The translations under genes were made by a program, and so were the position numbers. Of a stretch of 28,374 bases of DNA, positions 14,450 to 22,977 are shown one piece after another. The stretch's first letter is position 1. Every line of letters starts with the position of its first letter. The DNA lies in the NCBI GenBank assembly GCA_016207445.1, contig JACQPS010000158.1:1-28374 (forward strand), in the 5' to 3' direction. This DNA comes from Gemmatimonadota bacterium (lineage in GTDB: Bacteria > Gemmatimonadota > Gemmatimonadetes > Longimicrobiales > RSA9). The notes beneath the pieces were generated by a model. The model saw nothing but the letters and a program-made list of their open reading frames with translations. It searched no databases and was not told the DNA's origin.

Positions 14450-16381
14450 CTACTGCCGCTCGTCCACACTGTAATCCGCGGTCGCGGCCGCCACCGCCAT
14501 GGTCGTGACCTGCGGCGGCACGCCCACGGAGGTGGGAAAGACCGACGTATCGCACACGAAGATGCCACGCTCGCCCCAGAGTGCGCCGTGCGGATCCACG
14601 GCGCTCTTGTGCCGCCGTGCCCCGAGCGGGCAGGTGCCCTGGGGGTGCACGGAGCTGAGCGAGAGCCGATGCGGCGCCGCCCGCGCCTGCGCGAGCGCCG
14701 AATCCAGCTCGGCCTCGGTGCGCACGGGCGGAGCATCGGCGTAGGGCAGGTGCACGCGCTGCGCGCCCGCCGCCAGGTACAGGCGGGCGAGCGCGTGCAC
14801 GCCGCGCCGCAGCTCCTCCCGATCTTCACGCCCCGGCCAGTAGCGCGCGATCGGACGGCCGTCGCGCGCCACGTCCACTCGCCCGGCCGTTTCGTCGTGC
14901 ACCAGCACCGCGGCCGAGGCGAACCGGGGGTACTCGCGCATGAGCGCGCGGTGCGGTGCGCCGATTCCCGGCACGAGCGCGGCGGTCATCCCGGGCCACG
15001 CCGCGGCCGCGATGATGAGGAAGCCGCCGCGGCCGTCGCTTCGTTCCAGGAACTGGGCGAACTCTTCCACCAGCACCGCCTGCGGCAATCCACGCCACGC
15101 CTCCACGTTGCGCGTGAACACCGCGGCCACGACCGCCGAGGGGTGGAGTCGCAGCCCGTGGCCGACGCGGCCGTTGCCCAGGCCGCTCCGACGGAGCAGT
15201 GCGGGCGTGTCGAGCGCGCCGGCCGCGACGAGTACGAGCGGCGCCTCGATCGTGGCGCGTTGGCCGGTCGGCTGGCCGTTGCCGTCCATCAGCTCGCAGA
15301 CGACGCGGCGGGCGCCCGCACGCCCCTCGATGCGCAGCGCACGCGCGTCTGCGAGGATGCGGGCACCGGCCGCGACCGCGCGCGGCAAGAACGTGAGCGC
15401 CGCGTTGTGCTTGCGGTTGTACGCGCACCCGAGCATGCAGTAGCCGCAGCCGCAGCATTCGCTGCGGTTGTGCAGCGCGATGCGGTGCTGCCACCCCAGT
15501 GCCTGCGCACCCCGGCGCAACGCCTCGTTGCTCGGGTTCACGCGCTCGGGCGGGATGGGCACGGCGTGCAGCGCATCCATGGCCTCGGCCAGGTAGCGGT
15601 CGAGCACCATGCCCTCGAGCGGAAAGCCGTGCTCGCTGCGCCAGCGTCCGGCGATCCCCGGAGGCGTCGGGCAGACGAGACCGGTGTTGTGCAGCGTCGA
15701 GCCGCCGAGTCCCGCGCCCTGCAGAATCGCGATCGCCTTGTCGGAGGTCGCGCGCAGCCCGGCGCCCTGGAAGAGCCGCGGCAGCATATCCAGCTCGCGC
15801 TGCGTGAAATCGGCGGCCGTGAAGTGACCGCCGGCCTCCACGGCGACCACGTCGATGCCGCGCTCCGCCAGCCGCGCGAGGGCGGCCGCACCGCCCGCGC
15901 CTGTGCCGATGACACACGCCTGCGCGCGCAGCCGCAGGTCCGAGCGCAGCTCTCGCCCGCGCACCACGCCGGCGGCCAGGTCGGGCGCCGCCAGCACCGC
16001 GACGTCGACGCGGCCGAGCCAGGGCCCATCGTAGCCGACCTCCCCCCACGCCGCATCGCGGCCGTAATAGGCCAGCGCGGCGAGTGCCTTGAGCGAAGCG
16101 AGACCCTGACGCCGCAGTGCGAGCCGGCTCCGCTCCCAGCCGCGCAGGTAGCGCTCGCGCCGGTCGCGGCTCTGGCGGGTGAGGCGGCGGCCGGTCCGGA
16201 GCGGCGCGCCATACTCGAGCATGCGCAGGAGCAGACCGAGCAGCGCGCGGTCGGCGGCGGGCAGGCCGCGGATGAACGGGAGCGCCGCGTCGACGACGTC
16301 GTCCCCCACGGGCTCGCCGATAATCGCCTCCGCGGCGGCCGCGAAGATGCGGCGTTCCGCGCCGCTCAGATCGGGGCTCAT
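14450..16381 (-). CDS. GMC-family FAD oxidoreductase with gluconate dehydrogenase subunit 3-like N-terminus
   Basis: A 643-aa flavoprotein, longer than a simple GMC enzyme because residues 1-150 form an extra helical domain like gluconate 2-dehydrogenase subunit 3. This layout is also seen in long-chain alcohol oxidase-like GMC proteins. The FAD Rossmann motif VIGTGAGGAAALARL is at 157-171, and GAGLGGSTLHNTG (222-234) is the second GMC signature. A Cys cluster SECCGCGYCMLGCAYNRKHN spans 308-326, as in that branch. The C-terminal catalytic His is in SVHPQGTCPLG. In FPTSVGVPPQVTTMA a Pro stands where many members have the second catalytic Asn, an oddity worth checking. There is no Tat or Sec signal. 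It is the first gene of the five-gene run; the likely substrate is a primary alcohol, and the identity is not known. Confidence 0.88.
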   Translation of the reverse strand: MSPDLSGAERRIFAAAAEAIIGEPVGDDVVDAALPFIRGLPAADRALLGLLLRMLEYGAPLRTGRRLTRQSRDRRERYLRGWERSRLALRRQGLASLKALAALAYYGRDAAWGEVGYDGPWLGRVDVAVLAAPDLAAGVVRGRELRSDLRLRAQACVIGTGAGGAAALARLAERGIDVVAVEAGGHFTAADFTQRELDMLPRLFQGAGLRATSDKAIAILQGAGLGGSTLHNTGLVCPTPPGIAGRWRSEHGFPLEGMVLDRYLAEAMDALHAVPIPPERVNPSNEALRRGAQALGWQHRIALHNRSECCGCGYCMLGCAYNRKHNAALTFLPRAVAAGARILADARALRIEGRAGARRVVCELMDGNGQPTGQRATIEAPLVLVAAGALDTPALLRRSGLGNGRVGHGLRLHPSAVVAAVFTRNVEAWRGLPQAVLVEEFAQFLERSDGRGGFLIIAAAAWPGMTAALVPGIGAPHRALMREYPRFASAAVLVHDETAGRVDVARDGRPIARYWPGREDREELRRGVHALARLYLAAGAQRVHLPYADAPPVRTEAELDSALAQARAAPHRLSLSSVHPQGTCPLGARRHKSAVDPHGALWGERGIFVCDTSVFPTSVGVPPQVTTMAVAAATADYSVDERQ

Positions 16382-16455
16382 GAGGCCGGGGAAATTAGTG
16401 TGGTCGGGTGGGGCTCGACAGCCTGCGTGCGCGCCCCGCGGCGCCCGCGCGCCCG

Positions 16456-16480
16456 GCCGTCCGCACCTTGCGCGGACGGC
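16456..16480. terminator. hairpin between small secreted protein gene and GMC gene
   Basis: Perfect 9-bp GC arms at 16456-16464 and 16472-16480 with a 7-nt loop, about 30 nt beyond the stop of the gene at 16512-16946. There is no U-run on either strand. It could separate that gene's transcript from the downstream five-gene run. Confidence 0.4.
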
Positions 16481-16511
16481 AATTACGGCGACCGCGCGGA
16501 GGGGAGCAACG

Positions 16512-16946
16512 TCAGGAGCGCAGGGGCGGCGCCGCTGGCCTGGCCGCGCCGTTCCCCTCCTCCTGCACCCTGAGCACGGTCAGGCACCAGACGTGTGCGG
16601 CGCGCGAGACCAGGTCCTCATCGCTTTCGCCCTCGAACGTGGTCTCGATCGGCTGGTCGAAGGGCGTGGTCAGCCGCTGGCCGCTCGCGGGGTCGGTCTC
16701 TATGATACGATCCAGCACCGCGGACATGACCACCCCGGCGCGCCCGTTCTGGAGCGACGCGTTCTGGTTGCCGGTGATCCGCCACGGCGCCTCGACGATG
16801 TAGCCGTTGGAGAAGTGGATGGCGGTGGTCAGGTCCTGATCCTCGAGGGTTGCGCGGCAGGTCGGGGATTCGTCTCCCGCCTGGGCGCGCAGGCCGGCCG
16901 GCACCAGGAGCGCGAGCAACGCGACGGCTTGGACGACGGACCTCAT
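16512..16946 (-). CDS. small secreted protein of unknown function
   Basis: A 144-aa protein. MRSVVQAVALLALLVPAGLR followed by AQA is a clear Sec signal peptide with a cleavage site near residue 23. The mature part carries two Cys (SPTCRATLED and AAHVWCLTVL) that could pair in the periplasm, and a Pro/Ala-rich tail. I recognise no family. The start at 16946 has GGGAGG upstream; the longer frame to 17147 would run into the divergent aminotransferase gene and lacks a signal. The 139-nt gap to the divergent gene at 17086 must hold both promoters. It lies 130 nt upstream of the GMC operon and may or may not belong to it. Confidence 0.7.
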   Translation of the reverse strand: MRSVVQAVALLALLVPAGLRAQAGDESPTCRATLEDQDLTTAIHFSNGYIVEAPWRITGNQNASLQNGRAGVVMSAVLDRIIETDPASGQRLTTPFDQPIETTFEGESDEDLVSRAAHVWCLTVLRVQEEGNGAARPAAPPLRS

Positions 16947-17085
16947 GACGACCTCCCGGGTCTGGGCCCCGAACGGATCCGCGGCGCGGACCCGTGCGCT
17001 GCGATTCTCCATACCGGAACCGGCCCATCTCGCCGCCCCGGCACAGCTTAGAACAGCAAGATTGGGTCCCAGCCAGGAGCCTGGA

Positions 17086-18423
17086 ATGAGCGCGAATCGA
17101 CGCCACTTTCTCGCCGGCATCGCCGCCTTCGCCGCGGCCGCCGTCACCGTCCCCGACCGCCTGCTCGCGCGAGTTCGCGGCGTCGCGCCCGGGCGTCCGG
17201 CGCATGCGCGCCGCTATCTGACCGCGGACGGCATGCCCGCACCGCCCGAGGGCCCGCTGCCGCTGGAATTCTGGCGCGAGCTGCGGACCGAGTTCCTGAT
17301 CCCGCCGGAAGAGGCGTTCTTCAACACGGGCACGCTGGGCTCCTCGCCCCGCGTCGTGCTGGACGCCGTCGTCCAGCACATGACGCACGTGGACCGGGAC
17401 ATCGCGCACTGGGACTACAAGGAGGGGCACGAGAACTTCTTCACCGGCTACTATCCCGAGCTCTGGCTCCGCGAGAAGCTCGCGCAGCTCGTGCGCGCGA
17501 GTGCCGACGAGATCGCGCTCACGCAGAACGCCACCTTCGGCATGAACTTCGTCGCGAACGGGCTGGACCTGGGGCTGGGCGACGAGGTGCTGGTCATGGA
17601 GGGCGCGCACCCCGGCGGCCGCTGCGGCTGGGAGCTGCGCGACAAGCGCTACGGCGCGCACGTGCGGACCGTGAAGCCCCGGGTCCCGCCCGCGAGCCCC
17701 GACGAGCTCGTCACGCTCTACGAGGAGGCGACGACGCCGCAGACCCGCGTCTGGGCGATCCCCCACCTCACCAGCGGGACCGCGATCCGCTTCCCCGTCC
17801 AGGAGCTGTGCCGCCGCGCGCGCGAGCGCGGCATCTTCTCCGTCGTGGACGGGGCCCAGACGTGCGGCCACCTGGCCATCGACGTCAAGACCATGGGCTG
17901 CGATGCCTACTTCACCTCCCCGCACAAGTGGCTGCTCGCGCCGAAGGGAACGGGCTTCCTCTACGTTCGGCGGGATGCGCTGCCCCGGGTCTGGACGACC
18001 CTCGCCAGTGACAGCTGGGACAACCACAAGGACGGGGCGTACCGGCTGATGCAGTACGGGACGGGCAACCTGTCGCTGCTGCGCGGGCTCGAGCAGGCGG
18101 TCGACTTCCATAGCGCGATCGGCTCCCGGCGCGTCGAGGAGCGCATCGTCGCCCTCGCGGATCGACTGCGCGCGGGGCTGCGCCAGCTTCCCGGTGTGTT
18201 CATCCGCTCACCCGAGCATCCGGCGCTGCGCTCGGCGACCACCGTCTGGGGCATCCGCGGCATGACGGGGCCGCAGCTCCAGGACGCGCTGTGGGAACGA
18301 TCGAAGGTGCGGGTGCGCTCGATGGGGGACGAGCAAGGCGTGCGCCAGTGCTGCCACATCTACAACCTCGAGCAGGAAGTCGACCGCACGCTCGAGACGG
18401 TGCGCAAACTTGTCGCGGTCTGA
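17086..18423 (+). CDS. Tat-exported class V aminotransferase-like protein
   Basis: A 445-aa PLP enzyme of the class V aminotransferase/cysteine desulfurase/isopenicillin N epimerase-like fold. The N-terminus MSANRRHFLAGIAAFAAAAV is a twin-arginine signal, so the folded enzyme with its cofactor is predicted to be exported to the periplasm. Fold marks are AFFNTGTLGSSPRVVLDAV, ALTQNATFGMNFVANGLDLG, FSVVDGAQTCGHLAID (PLP-binding Asp) and CDAYFTSPHKWLLAPKGTGF with Schiff-base Lys281. MQYGTGNLSLLRGLEQAVDF is also typical. AGGAG lies 7-11 nt before ATG 17086. The MFS transporter starts inside its last codons. The substrate is unknown; an epimerase, desulfurase or lyase would all be compatible. Confidence 0.85.
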   Translation: MSANRRHFLAGIAAFAAAAVTVPDRLLARVRGVAPGRPAHARRYLTADGMPAPPEGPLPLEFWRELRTEFLIPPEEAFFNTGTLGSSPRVVLDAVVQHMTHVDRDIAHWDYKEGHENFFTGYYPELWLREKLAQLVRASADEIALTQNATFGMNFVANGLDLGLGDEVLVMEGAHPGGRCGWELRDKRYGAHVRTVKPRVPPASPDELVTLYEEATTPQTRVWAIPHLTSGTAIRFPVQELCRRARERGIFSVVDGAQTCGHLAIDVKTMGCDAYFTSPHKWLLAPKGTGFLYVRRDALPRVWTTLASDSWDNHKDGAYRLMQYGTGNLSLLRGLEQAVDFHSAIGSRRVEERIVALADRLRAGLRQLPGVFIRSPEHPALRSATTVWGIRGMTGPQLQDALWERSKVRVRSMGDEQGVRQCCHIYNLEQEVDRTLETVRKLVAV

Positions 18424-19684
18424 AACGTCGTCAACGGACGCGCGCGCGTACGGCCTGCGCGCGCTGCTCGGCGGCAACGTCCTCTGGCTGAGCGTCATCT
18501 CGCTGCTGAACGATACGGCCAGCGAGATGATCTACCCGCTGCTGCCGTTCTTCCTGGTCTCGATCCTCGGGGCGGGGCCGGCCTTCCTCGGGCTGGTCGA
18601 AGGCATCGCGGAGACGACGGCCAGCCTGGTCAAGCTGGCCGGCGGCTGGCTGTCCGACCGGCTGCGCCGACGCAAGGCGCTGGTCGGTTGGGGGTACGGC
18701 CTGGCGGCGGCTGCGCGGCCGTTCATCGCGCTCGCGGGCTCGCCCTGGCACGTGCTCGGGCTCCGCTTCGCCGACCGCGTCGGCAAGGGGGTGCGCTCCG
18801 CCCCGCGCGATGCGCTGCTCGCCGAGTCGGTGCCCGCCAACCGGCGCGGCACGGCGTTCGGCCTGAACCGCGCGGCCGATCACGCCGGCGCCGTGCTGGG
18901 GCCGCTCGTCGCCTCCGGTTTGCTGCTGCTCCTGCCTGGACGCCTGCGCCTGGTCTTCGCGCTCGCGGCGATCCCGGGCATCATTGCCGTGCTGCTGCTG
19001 CTCTGGCGAGTGCGCGAGGTCTTCTCCGAGCAAGGTCGAGCGGTGCCGCCGCGGGATGCGACGCCGGCACCGCCCGCGCCGCCCACCCCCGACGCCGCCC
19101 CGGGCGTACCCGTGCCGCCGGGACTGCCCGCGTGGGCCGAGCTGGATCCCGCCTTTCGCCGCTACCTGCTCGTGGTCGTGCTGTTCACGCTCGGCAACTC
19201 GTCGGATGCGTTCCTGCTGCTGCGCGCGCAGCAGCTCGGCATCTCGCTGGCCGTGATCCCTCTGCTCTGGGGCTTCTTCCACGTGAGCAAGATGCTCTGG
19301 AGCGTACCGGGAGGGATGCTCGCCGACCGGTTCGGCTCAGCCCGCGCCATCATCGCCGGCTGGCTCATCTACGCCCTGGTCTATGCCGGCTTCGCGGTCG
19401 CCGGCGTGGCCTGGCACGGCTGGGCCCTGCTGGCGCTGTACGGGCTGTTCTTCGGCTTGACCGAGGCGCCCGAGAAGGCACTCGTGGCCGCGCTCGCCCG
19501 TCCGGACCGGCGCGGCCTCGCGTTCGGCGCATTTCATTTTGCCGTGGGCGTGGCCGCGCTGCCGGCCAGCCTGCTGTTCGGCTTCCTCTGGAGCCGGCTC
19601 GGCGCCGAGACCGCGTTCCTGGTCGGGGCGGCGTTCGCGCTGATCTCGGCGCTGCTGCTGCCGATCGCGCTCCGGCGCGCTTAG
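18410..19684 (+). CDS. major facilitator superfamily transporter
   Basis: A 424-aa integral membrane protein with about 12 hydrophobic segments. LNDTASEMIYPLLPFFLV starts helix 1. The MFS loop 2-3 motif is GGWLSDRLRRRKALVGWGYG, and RFADRVGKGVRSAPRDALLA after helix 4 is characteristic of a conserved bacterial subfamily of unknown substrate. The central cytoplasmic loop is Pro/Ala-rich (about 215-240). The second half begins near ELDPAFRRYLLVVVLFTLGN and repeats the loop motif as GGMLADRFGSARAI. The start is TTG at 18410, overlapping the aminotransferase by 14 nt, with no better start until well inside helix 1. It may export or import the substrate or product of the Tat-exported aminotransferase; this is inference from the overlap. 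Confidence 0.85.
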   Translation: MSRSETSSTDARAYGLRALLGGNVLWLSVISLLNDTASEMIYPLLPFFLVSILGAGPAFLGLVEGIAETTASLVKLAGGWLSDRLRRRKALVGWGYGLAAAARPFIALAGSPWHVLGLRFADRVGKGVRSAPRDALLAESVPANRRGTAFGLNRAADHAGAVLGPLVASGLLLLLPGRLRLVFALAAIPGIIAVLLLLWRVREVFSEQGRAVPPRDATPAPPAPPTPDAAPGVPVPPGLPAWAELDPAFRRYLLVVVLFTLGNSSDAFLLLRAQQLGISLAVIPLLWGFFHVSKMLWSVPGGMLADRFGSARAIIAGWLIYALVYAGFAVAGVAWHGWALLALYGLFFGLTEAPEKALVAALARPDRRGLAFGAFHFAVGVAALPASLLFGFLWSRLGAETAFLVGAAFALISALLLPIALRRA

Positions 19685-19689
19685 CTGCC

Positions 19690-20436
19690 ATGCTCGCCGA
19701 CGCGTTCGTCGTCGTACTCTACCGCACGCAGGACCTGGTCAACATCGCGGGCGCGATCCGCGCGATGATGAACATGGGGCTGCGCCGGCTGCGCCTCGTC
19801 AGTCCCGCCGAGTTCGACGACTGGCGCATCAAAGGCATCGCGCACGGCGCCGAGAGCGTGCTCGCGCGGACCGAGCTCTTCGATTCGCTGCCGGACGCGC
19901 TCGCCGACGCCGTGCACGTCGTGGGCACGACCGCGCGCCGGCGCACCGCGGCCTACGTCTGGCAGCACCCGCGTGAGGCCGCGCCCGCGCTGCTCGAGCT
20001 GGCCGCCGCCGGGCGGGGGCCCGTCGCATTGCTCTTCGGGCCCGAGGATGTCGGCCTCACCAACGACGAGCTCGACCGCTGCGACCGGGTCCTGACCGTG
20101 CCGGCCGACCCCCGCCACTCCTCGCTCAACCTCGCGCAGGCCGTACTGATCATCGGGTACGAGCTCTGGCTCGCGGCGGGCGCACCGGAAAAGCCGCTGC
20201 CGCGCCCGCGGCGCACCGCGCCGCCCGCCACCAGCGAGGAGCTCGGGCTCCTGTTTCAGGACGTGGAGGCCACGCTCGAGACGGTCGACTTCTTCAAGGC
20301 GAGAAACCAGGCGGCGGTGCTGCGCACGCTGCGCGCGCTCGCCCGGCGGGCTCGCCTGGACTCGAGGGAAAGCAAGCTGCTGCGCGCGATCGCGATCGAG
20401 GTCCGGAAGTTTCTGCGACGGCGGGAGGTGAAGTAG
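19690..20436 (+). CDS. SpoU/TrmH-type RNA methyltransferase, TrmJ-like
   Basis: A 248-aa SAM-dependent 2'-O-ribose RNA methyltransferase of the SPOUT class. Motif 1 is NIAGAIRAMMNMG (LVNIAGAIR begins at about 18). Motif 2 is VALLFGPEDVGLTNDEL and motif 3 SSLNLAQAVLIIGYE; together these form the trefoil-knot SAM site. The C-terminal helical arm (EELGLLFQDVEATLETVDFF onward) is as in TrmJ, which methylates position 32 of tRNAs. TrmJ is typically about 245 aa, so this is full length. The expected substrate is tRNA in the cytoplasm, but rRNA cannot be excluded. It starts 5 nt after the MFS stop, so it is in the same transcript. Confidence 0.88.
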   Translation: MLADAFVVVLYRTQDLVNIAGAIRAMMNMGLRRLRLVSPAEFDDWRIKGIAHGAESVLARTELFDSLPDALADAVHVVGTTARRRTAAYVWQHPREAAPALLELAAAGRGPVALLFGPEDVGLTNDELDRCDRVLTVPADPRHSSLNLAQAVLIIGYELWLAAGAPEKPLPRPRRTAPPATSEELGLLFQDVEATLETVDFFKARNQAAVLRTLRALARRARLDSRESKLLRAIAIEVRKFLRRREVK

Positions 20437-20478
20437 CACCCCTGGCGCCCCCGCACGCCCGCGCGCATACTCCGATCG

Positions 20479-21498
20479 GTGAACGCGATTCGGGCCACCC
20501 GCGTGGCAGCGGAAGCCTCGCCGGGTCTGACGGGGCTGGTGGCCTGGTTCGTCCTCGCTTTTTCGCACGCGGCCAGCCCACCGCTCGTTCCGGCACAAGG
20601 CGGACCGGCCGACTCGGCCGCCGCTCCGCGGCCGCCGCGCATCACGATGGTCGCCGTCGGCGACATCAACCTGGCCCGCCGCCTGGGCGAGCGCATGCAC
20701 GCGGCCAACGATTACTCGCTGCCGTTCCGCTCCATCGCGCCCGTGCTCGCCGATGCCGACATCGCGTTTGGCAACCTCGAGGCGGCGCTCTGCCCGCGGC
20801 CGCCGTATCCGCTCACCGGCTTCTCGCTGCGGGCGCGGCCGCGCGCGGTCGAGGCGCTGGTCGGCGCCGGCCTCGACGTGGTCTCGGTTGCGAACAATCA
20901 CTTCGGCGACTGCGGCGCGGAAGGGATCCGGTTCGGCGTGGAGCGGCTGCGCGCCCGCGGCGTGCGGACCGCCGGTGCCGGCCTCGACTTCGACGAAGCG
21001 CACGCCGCCGCCATCATCGAGCGCCAGGGCGTGCGTTTCGCGTTTCTCGCTTACTCCTATGCCGCGCGCGGTGACGTGCCGCGTACGCACGGGGCGGTGA
21101 TCGCCGGACTGGACACGGCGCAGCTTCGGCGCGACGTCGCCGCCGCGCGCGCGGCGGCGGATGTGGTGCTCGTTTCCGTGCACGATGGCATCGAGTACGC
21201 CCGGCAGCCCACGGCCGCCACCCAGCGTTTCGCCCGCGCCGCCATCGACGCCGGAGCGCTGGTCGTGCTCGGCCATCACCCGCATGTGCCGCAACCCGTC
21301 GAGAGCTACAACGACGGCTGGATCTTCTACTCGCTCGGCAACTTCGTCTTCGAGCAGTTCGATCCGGGCACGCGCACGGGCCTCATGGCTCGGCTGACGT
21401 TCCTGGGGGCGAAGCTGGAGAAGGCGGAGGCGGTGCCGATCGTGATCGAGACGTTCGCGCGGCCGAGACTGGCCGCGTCGGAAGACGGCTCCCGGTGA
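20479..21498 (+). CDS. CapA-like metallophosphatase, probably exported
   Basis: A 339-aa protein of the CapA (poly-gamma-glutamate synthesis/calcineurin-like) family. Family motifs run in order: MVAVGDINLARRLGER, AFGNLEAALC, VVSVANNHFGDCGAEGI, VLVSVHDGIEYARQPT (family HWG-type motif with Asp for Trp), LVVLGHHPHVPQPVE and IFYSLGNFVFEQF. The His, Asp and Asn residues here would bind two metals. GTG at 20479 gives a leader with the hydrophobic stretch GLVAWFVLAFSHAAS, consistent with export; ATG 20647 would delete it. The next gene starts in its stop codon (GTGA), so the two proteins are probably made together. No capB or capC is nearby, so capsule synthesis is not supported; the substrate is unknown. 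Confidence 0.85.
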   Translation: MNAIRATRVAAEASPGLTGLVAWFVLAFSHAASPPLVPAQGGPADSAAAPRPPRITMVAVGDINLARRLGERMHAANDYSLPFRSIAPVLADADIAFGNLEAALCPRPPYPLTGFSLRARPRAVEALVGAGLDVVSVANNHFGDCGAEGIRFGVERLRARGVRTAGAGLDFDEAHAAAIIERQGVRFAFLAYSYAARGDVPRTHGAVIAGLDTAQLRRDVAAARAAADVVLVSVHDGIEYARQPTAATQRFARAAIDAGALVVLGHHPHVPQPVESYNDGWIFYSLGNFVFEQFDPGTRTGLMARLTFLGAKLEKAEAVPIVIETFARPRLAASEDGSR

Positions 21499-22970
21499 CC
21501 CCGCCGATCGTGCAACACTGCTGCCGACCGCTGCTGGCGCTGCTGGCGCTCGCGCTCGACCCGGGAGAGCTGGCGGCCCAGGCCGCGGCCCGATGCGCGA
21601 TCCCCGACGGCCATTGTCCGCTCCCGGGCTTGTGGACCTTCCGGGGAGGCCCACGGCGGGACGGTAGCGGGCCCGCGCAGATCCCGGATGCGCCCCGCAT
21701 CGTCTGGCGGTATCCGGAAAGAGGATCGCTGTGCAAGCGTTCGCGCGACCTCAAGGGTGACCGACTCTGGTGCGGCACCGGCTGGACGGGGCAGCCGACG
21801 GTCGTGGAACGGCCGGACCGCCGGCTCGAGGTGCGGATCGGCGCATATGACGGAGCCTACCACTTCCTGGACGGCGAGACCGGTCGGCCGCTGCGCCGGC
21901 GGTTCCGCACGGGTGACCTGGCGAAAGGGAGTGCGACGAGCGACCCCGACGGATACCCGCTCCTCTACGGCGGCTCGCGCGACGGCAAGCTGCGCGTCTT
22001 CGCGCTCGAGGGCGATTCCGTGCGCGTGCTCTGGTCGCTCGACGCACGCACCAGCGTGCCGTACAGGCTCTGGAACGACGACTGGGACGGCGCGCCGCTC
22101 GTCGTCGATGACCACCTGATCCTCGGCGGCGAAAATTCCTGGTTCTACGTCATCCGTCTCGAGCGCGGGTTCGACGACGCCGGCCGGGTGCGGGTCTCGC
22201 CGCGCATCGTCTTCCGTGCTCCCGGCTGGGACGACGAGCTGCTCTCGGCGCTCGGCGACCGCAACGTCTCGATCGAGAACAGCGTGGCCTTCGCGGGCGG
22301 CATCGCTTACTTCGCAAATTCGGGAGGGCTCGTCCAGGGCTGGGACGTGCGAGCGGTGCTGGCGGGCGACACGGTTGCGCGCCGGATCTTCCGCTTCTGG
22401 ACCGGCGACGACACGGACGCGAGCGTGATCCTGGGTCCGGACGGCGAGCTGTACGTGGCGACGGAGTACGAGCGTGGCAGTCCCCGCTCCAGGGCCGTCG
22501 GGCAGATCATGCGGCTCGAGCCGACAAACCCGGTCGACCCGATCCGCTGGAGCGTCGCCGTACGCGAGCCCGGCTGGGATGGGAAGGCTGGGGTCTGGGC
22601 CACGCCTGCACTGGCGGACGGCGTGCTCTACGTCCCGACGCACGACGGGCAGCTCCTCGCGCTCGACCGGGACGACGGGAACATCCTGTGGAGGCTTCGG
22701 CTTCCTGGCCCTCTCTGGGCCTCGCCGGTCGTGGCCGGCGGCGTTCTGCTTCAGGGGGACTGCCGCGGCGTGCTGCACGCCTACACGCTGGATCCGGCGC
22801 GGGGGCCGCCCACCGAGCGCTGGGCCCTCGAGATCGGCGGCTGCATCGAATCGACGCCGGCTGTCGGCCGGGAGTGGATCTGGGTGGGAACGCGCGCTGG
22901 CACCGTTGTCGGCCTGCGCGGCAGCGTTTCAGCGCAACCGGATCCACCGATCCCACCACGCAACCCTTAG
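21495..22970 (+). CDS. secreted PQQ-type beta-propeller protein
   Basis: A 491-aa protein with a signal (RPLLALLALALDPGELAAQA) and propeller blades of the PQQ-like/quinoprotein repeat type. Repeats include AYHFLDGETGRPL, KLRVFALEGDSVRVLWSL, LYVPTHDGQLLALDRDDG, NILWRLRLPGPLWASPVVAG and STPAVGREWIWVGTRAGTVV. WTFRGGPRRDGSGPAQI matches the usual opening of this group (RGGP-type motif). Eight or more Cys, including CAIPDGHC, suggest disulfides. There is no clear PQQ-dehydrogenase catalytic site, so it is more likely a binding or scaffold protein than an enzyme. The GTG start overlaps the CapA-like stop by 4 nt. Its stop is only 7 nt from the convergent actF stop, leaving no room for a normal terminator. 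Confidence 0.85.
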   Translation: MTPPIVQHCCRPLLALLALALDPGELAAQAAARCAIPDGHCPLPGLWTFRGGPRRDGSGPAQIPDAPRIVWRYPERGSLCKRSRDLKGDRLWCGTGWTGQPTVVERPDRRLEVRIGAYDGAYHFLDGETGRPLRRRFRTGDLAKGSATSDPDGYPLLYGGSRDGKLRVFALEGDSVRVLWSLDARTSVPYRLWNDDWDGAPLVVDDHLILGGENSWFYVIRLERGFDDAGRVRVSPRIVFRAPGWDDELLSALGDRNVSIENSVAFAGGIAYFANSGGLVQGWDVRAVLAGDTVARRIFRFWTGDDTDASVILGPDGELYVATEYERGSPRSRAVGQIMRLEPTNPVDPIRWSVAVREPGWDGKAGVWATPALADGVLYVPTHDGQLLALDRDDGNILWRLRLPGPLWASPVVAGGVLLQGDCRGVLHAYTLDPARGPPTERWALEIGGCIESTPAVGREWIWVGTRAGTVVGLRGSVSAQPDPPIPPRNP

Positions 22971-22977
22971 CCGCGAC

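Noticed and set aside
14402..16573. Long plus-strand frame opposite the GMC oxidoreductase gene.
   Set aside because: Low-complexity Arg/His/Gln-rich translation with no motif, fully antisense to a gene with clear FAD and catalytic motifs.
20479..21498. Poly-gamma-glutamate capsule synthesis gene capA.
   Set aside because: Family fold fits, but no capB or capC is nearby; kept only as CapA-like.
19681..21654. Long minus-strand frame opposite the TrmJ-like and CapA-like genes.
   Set aside because: Antisense to two family-assigned genes; no domain features.
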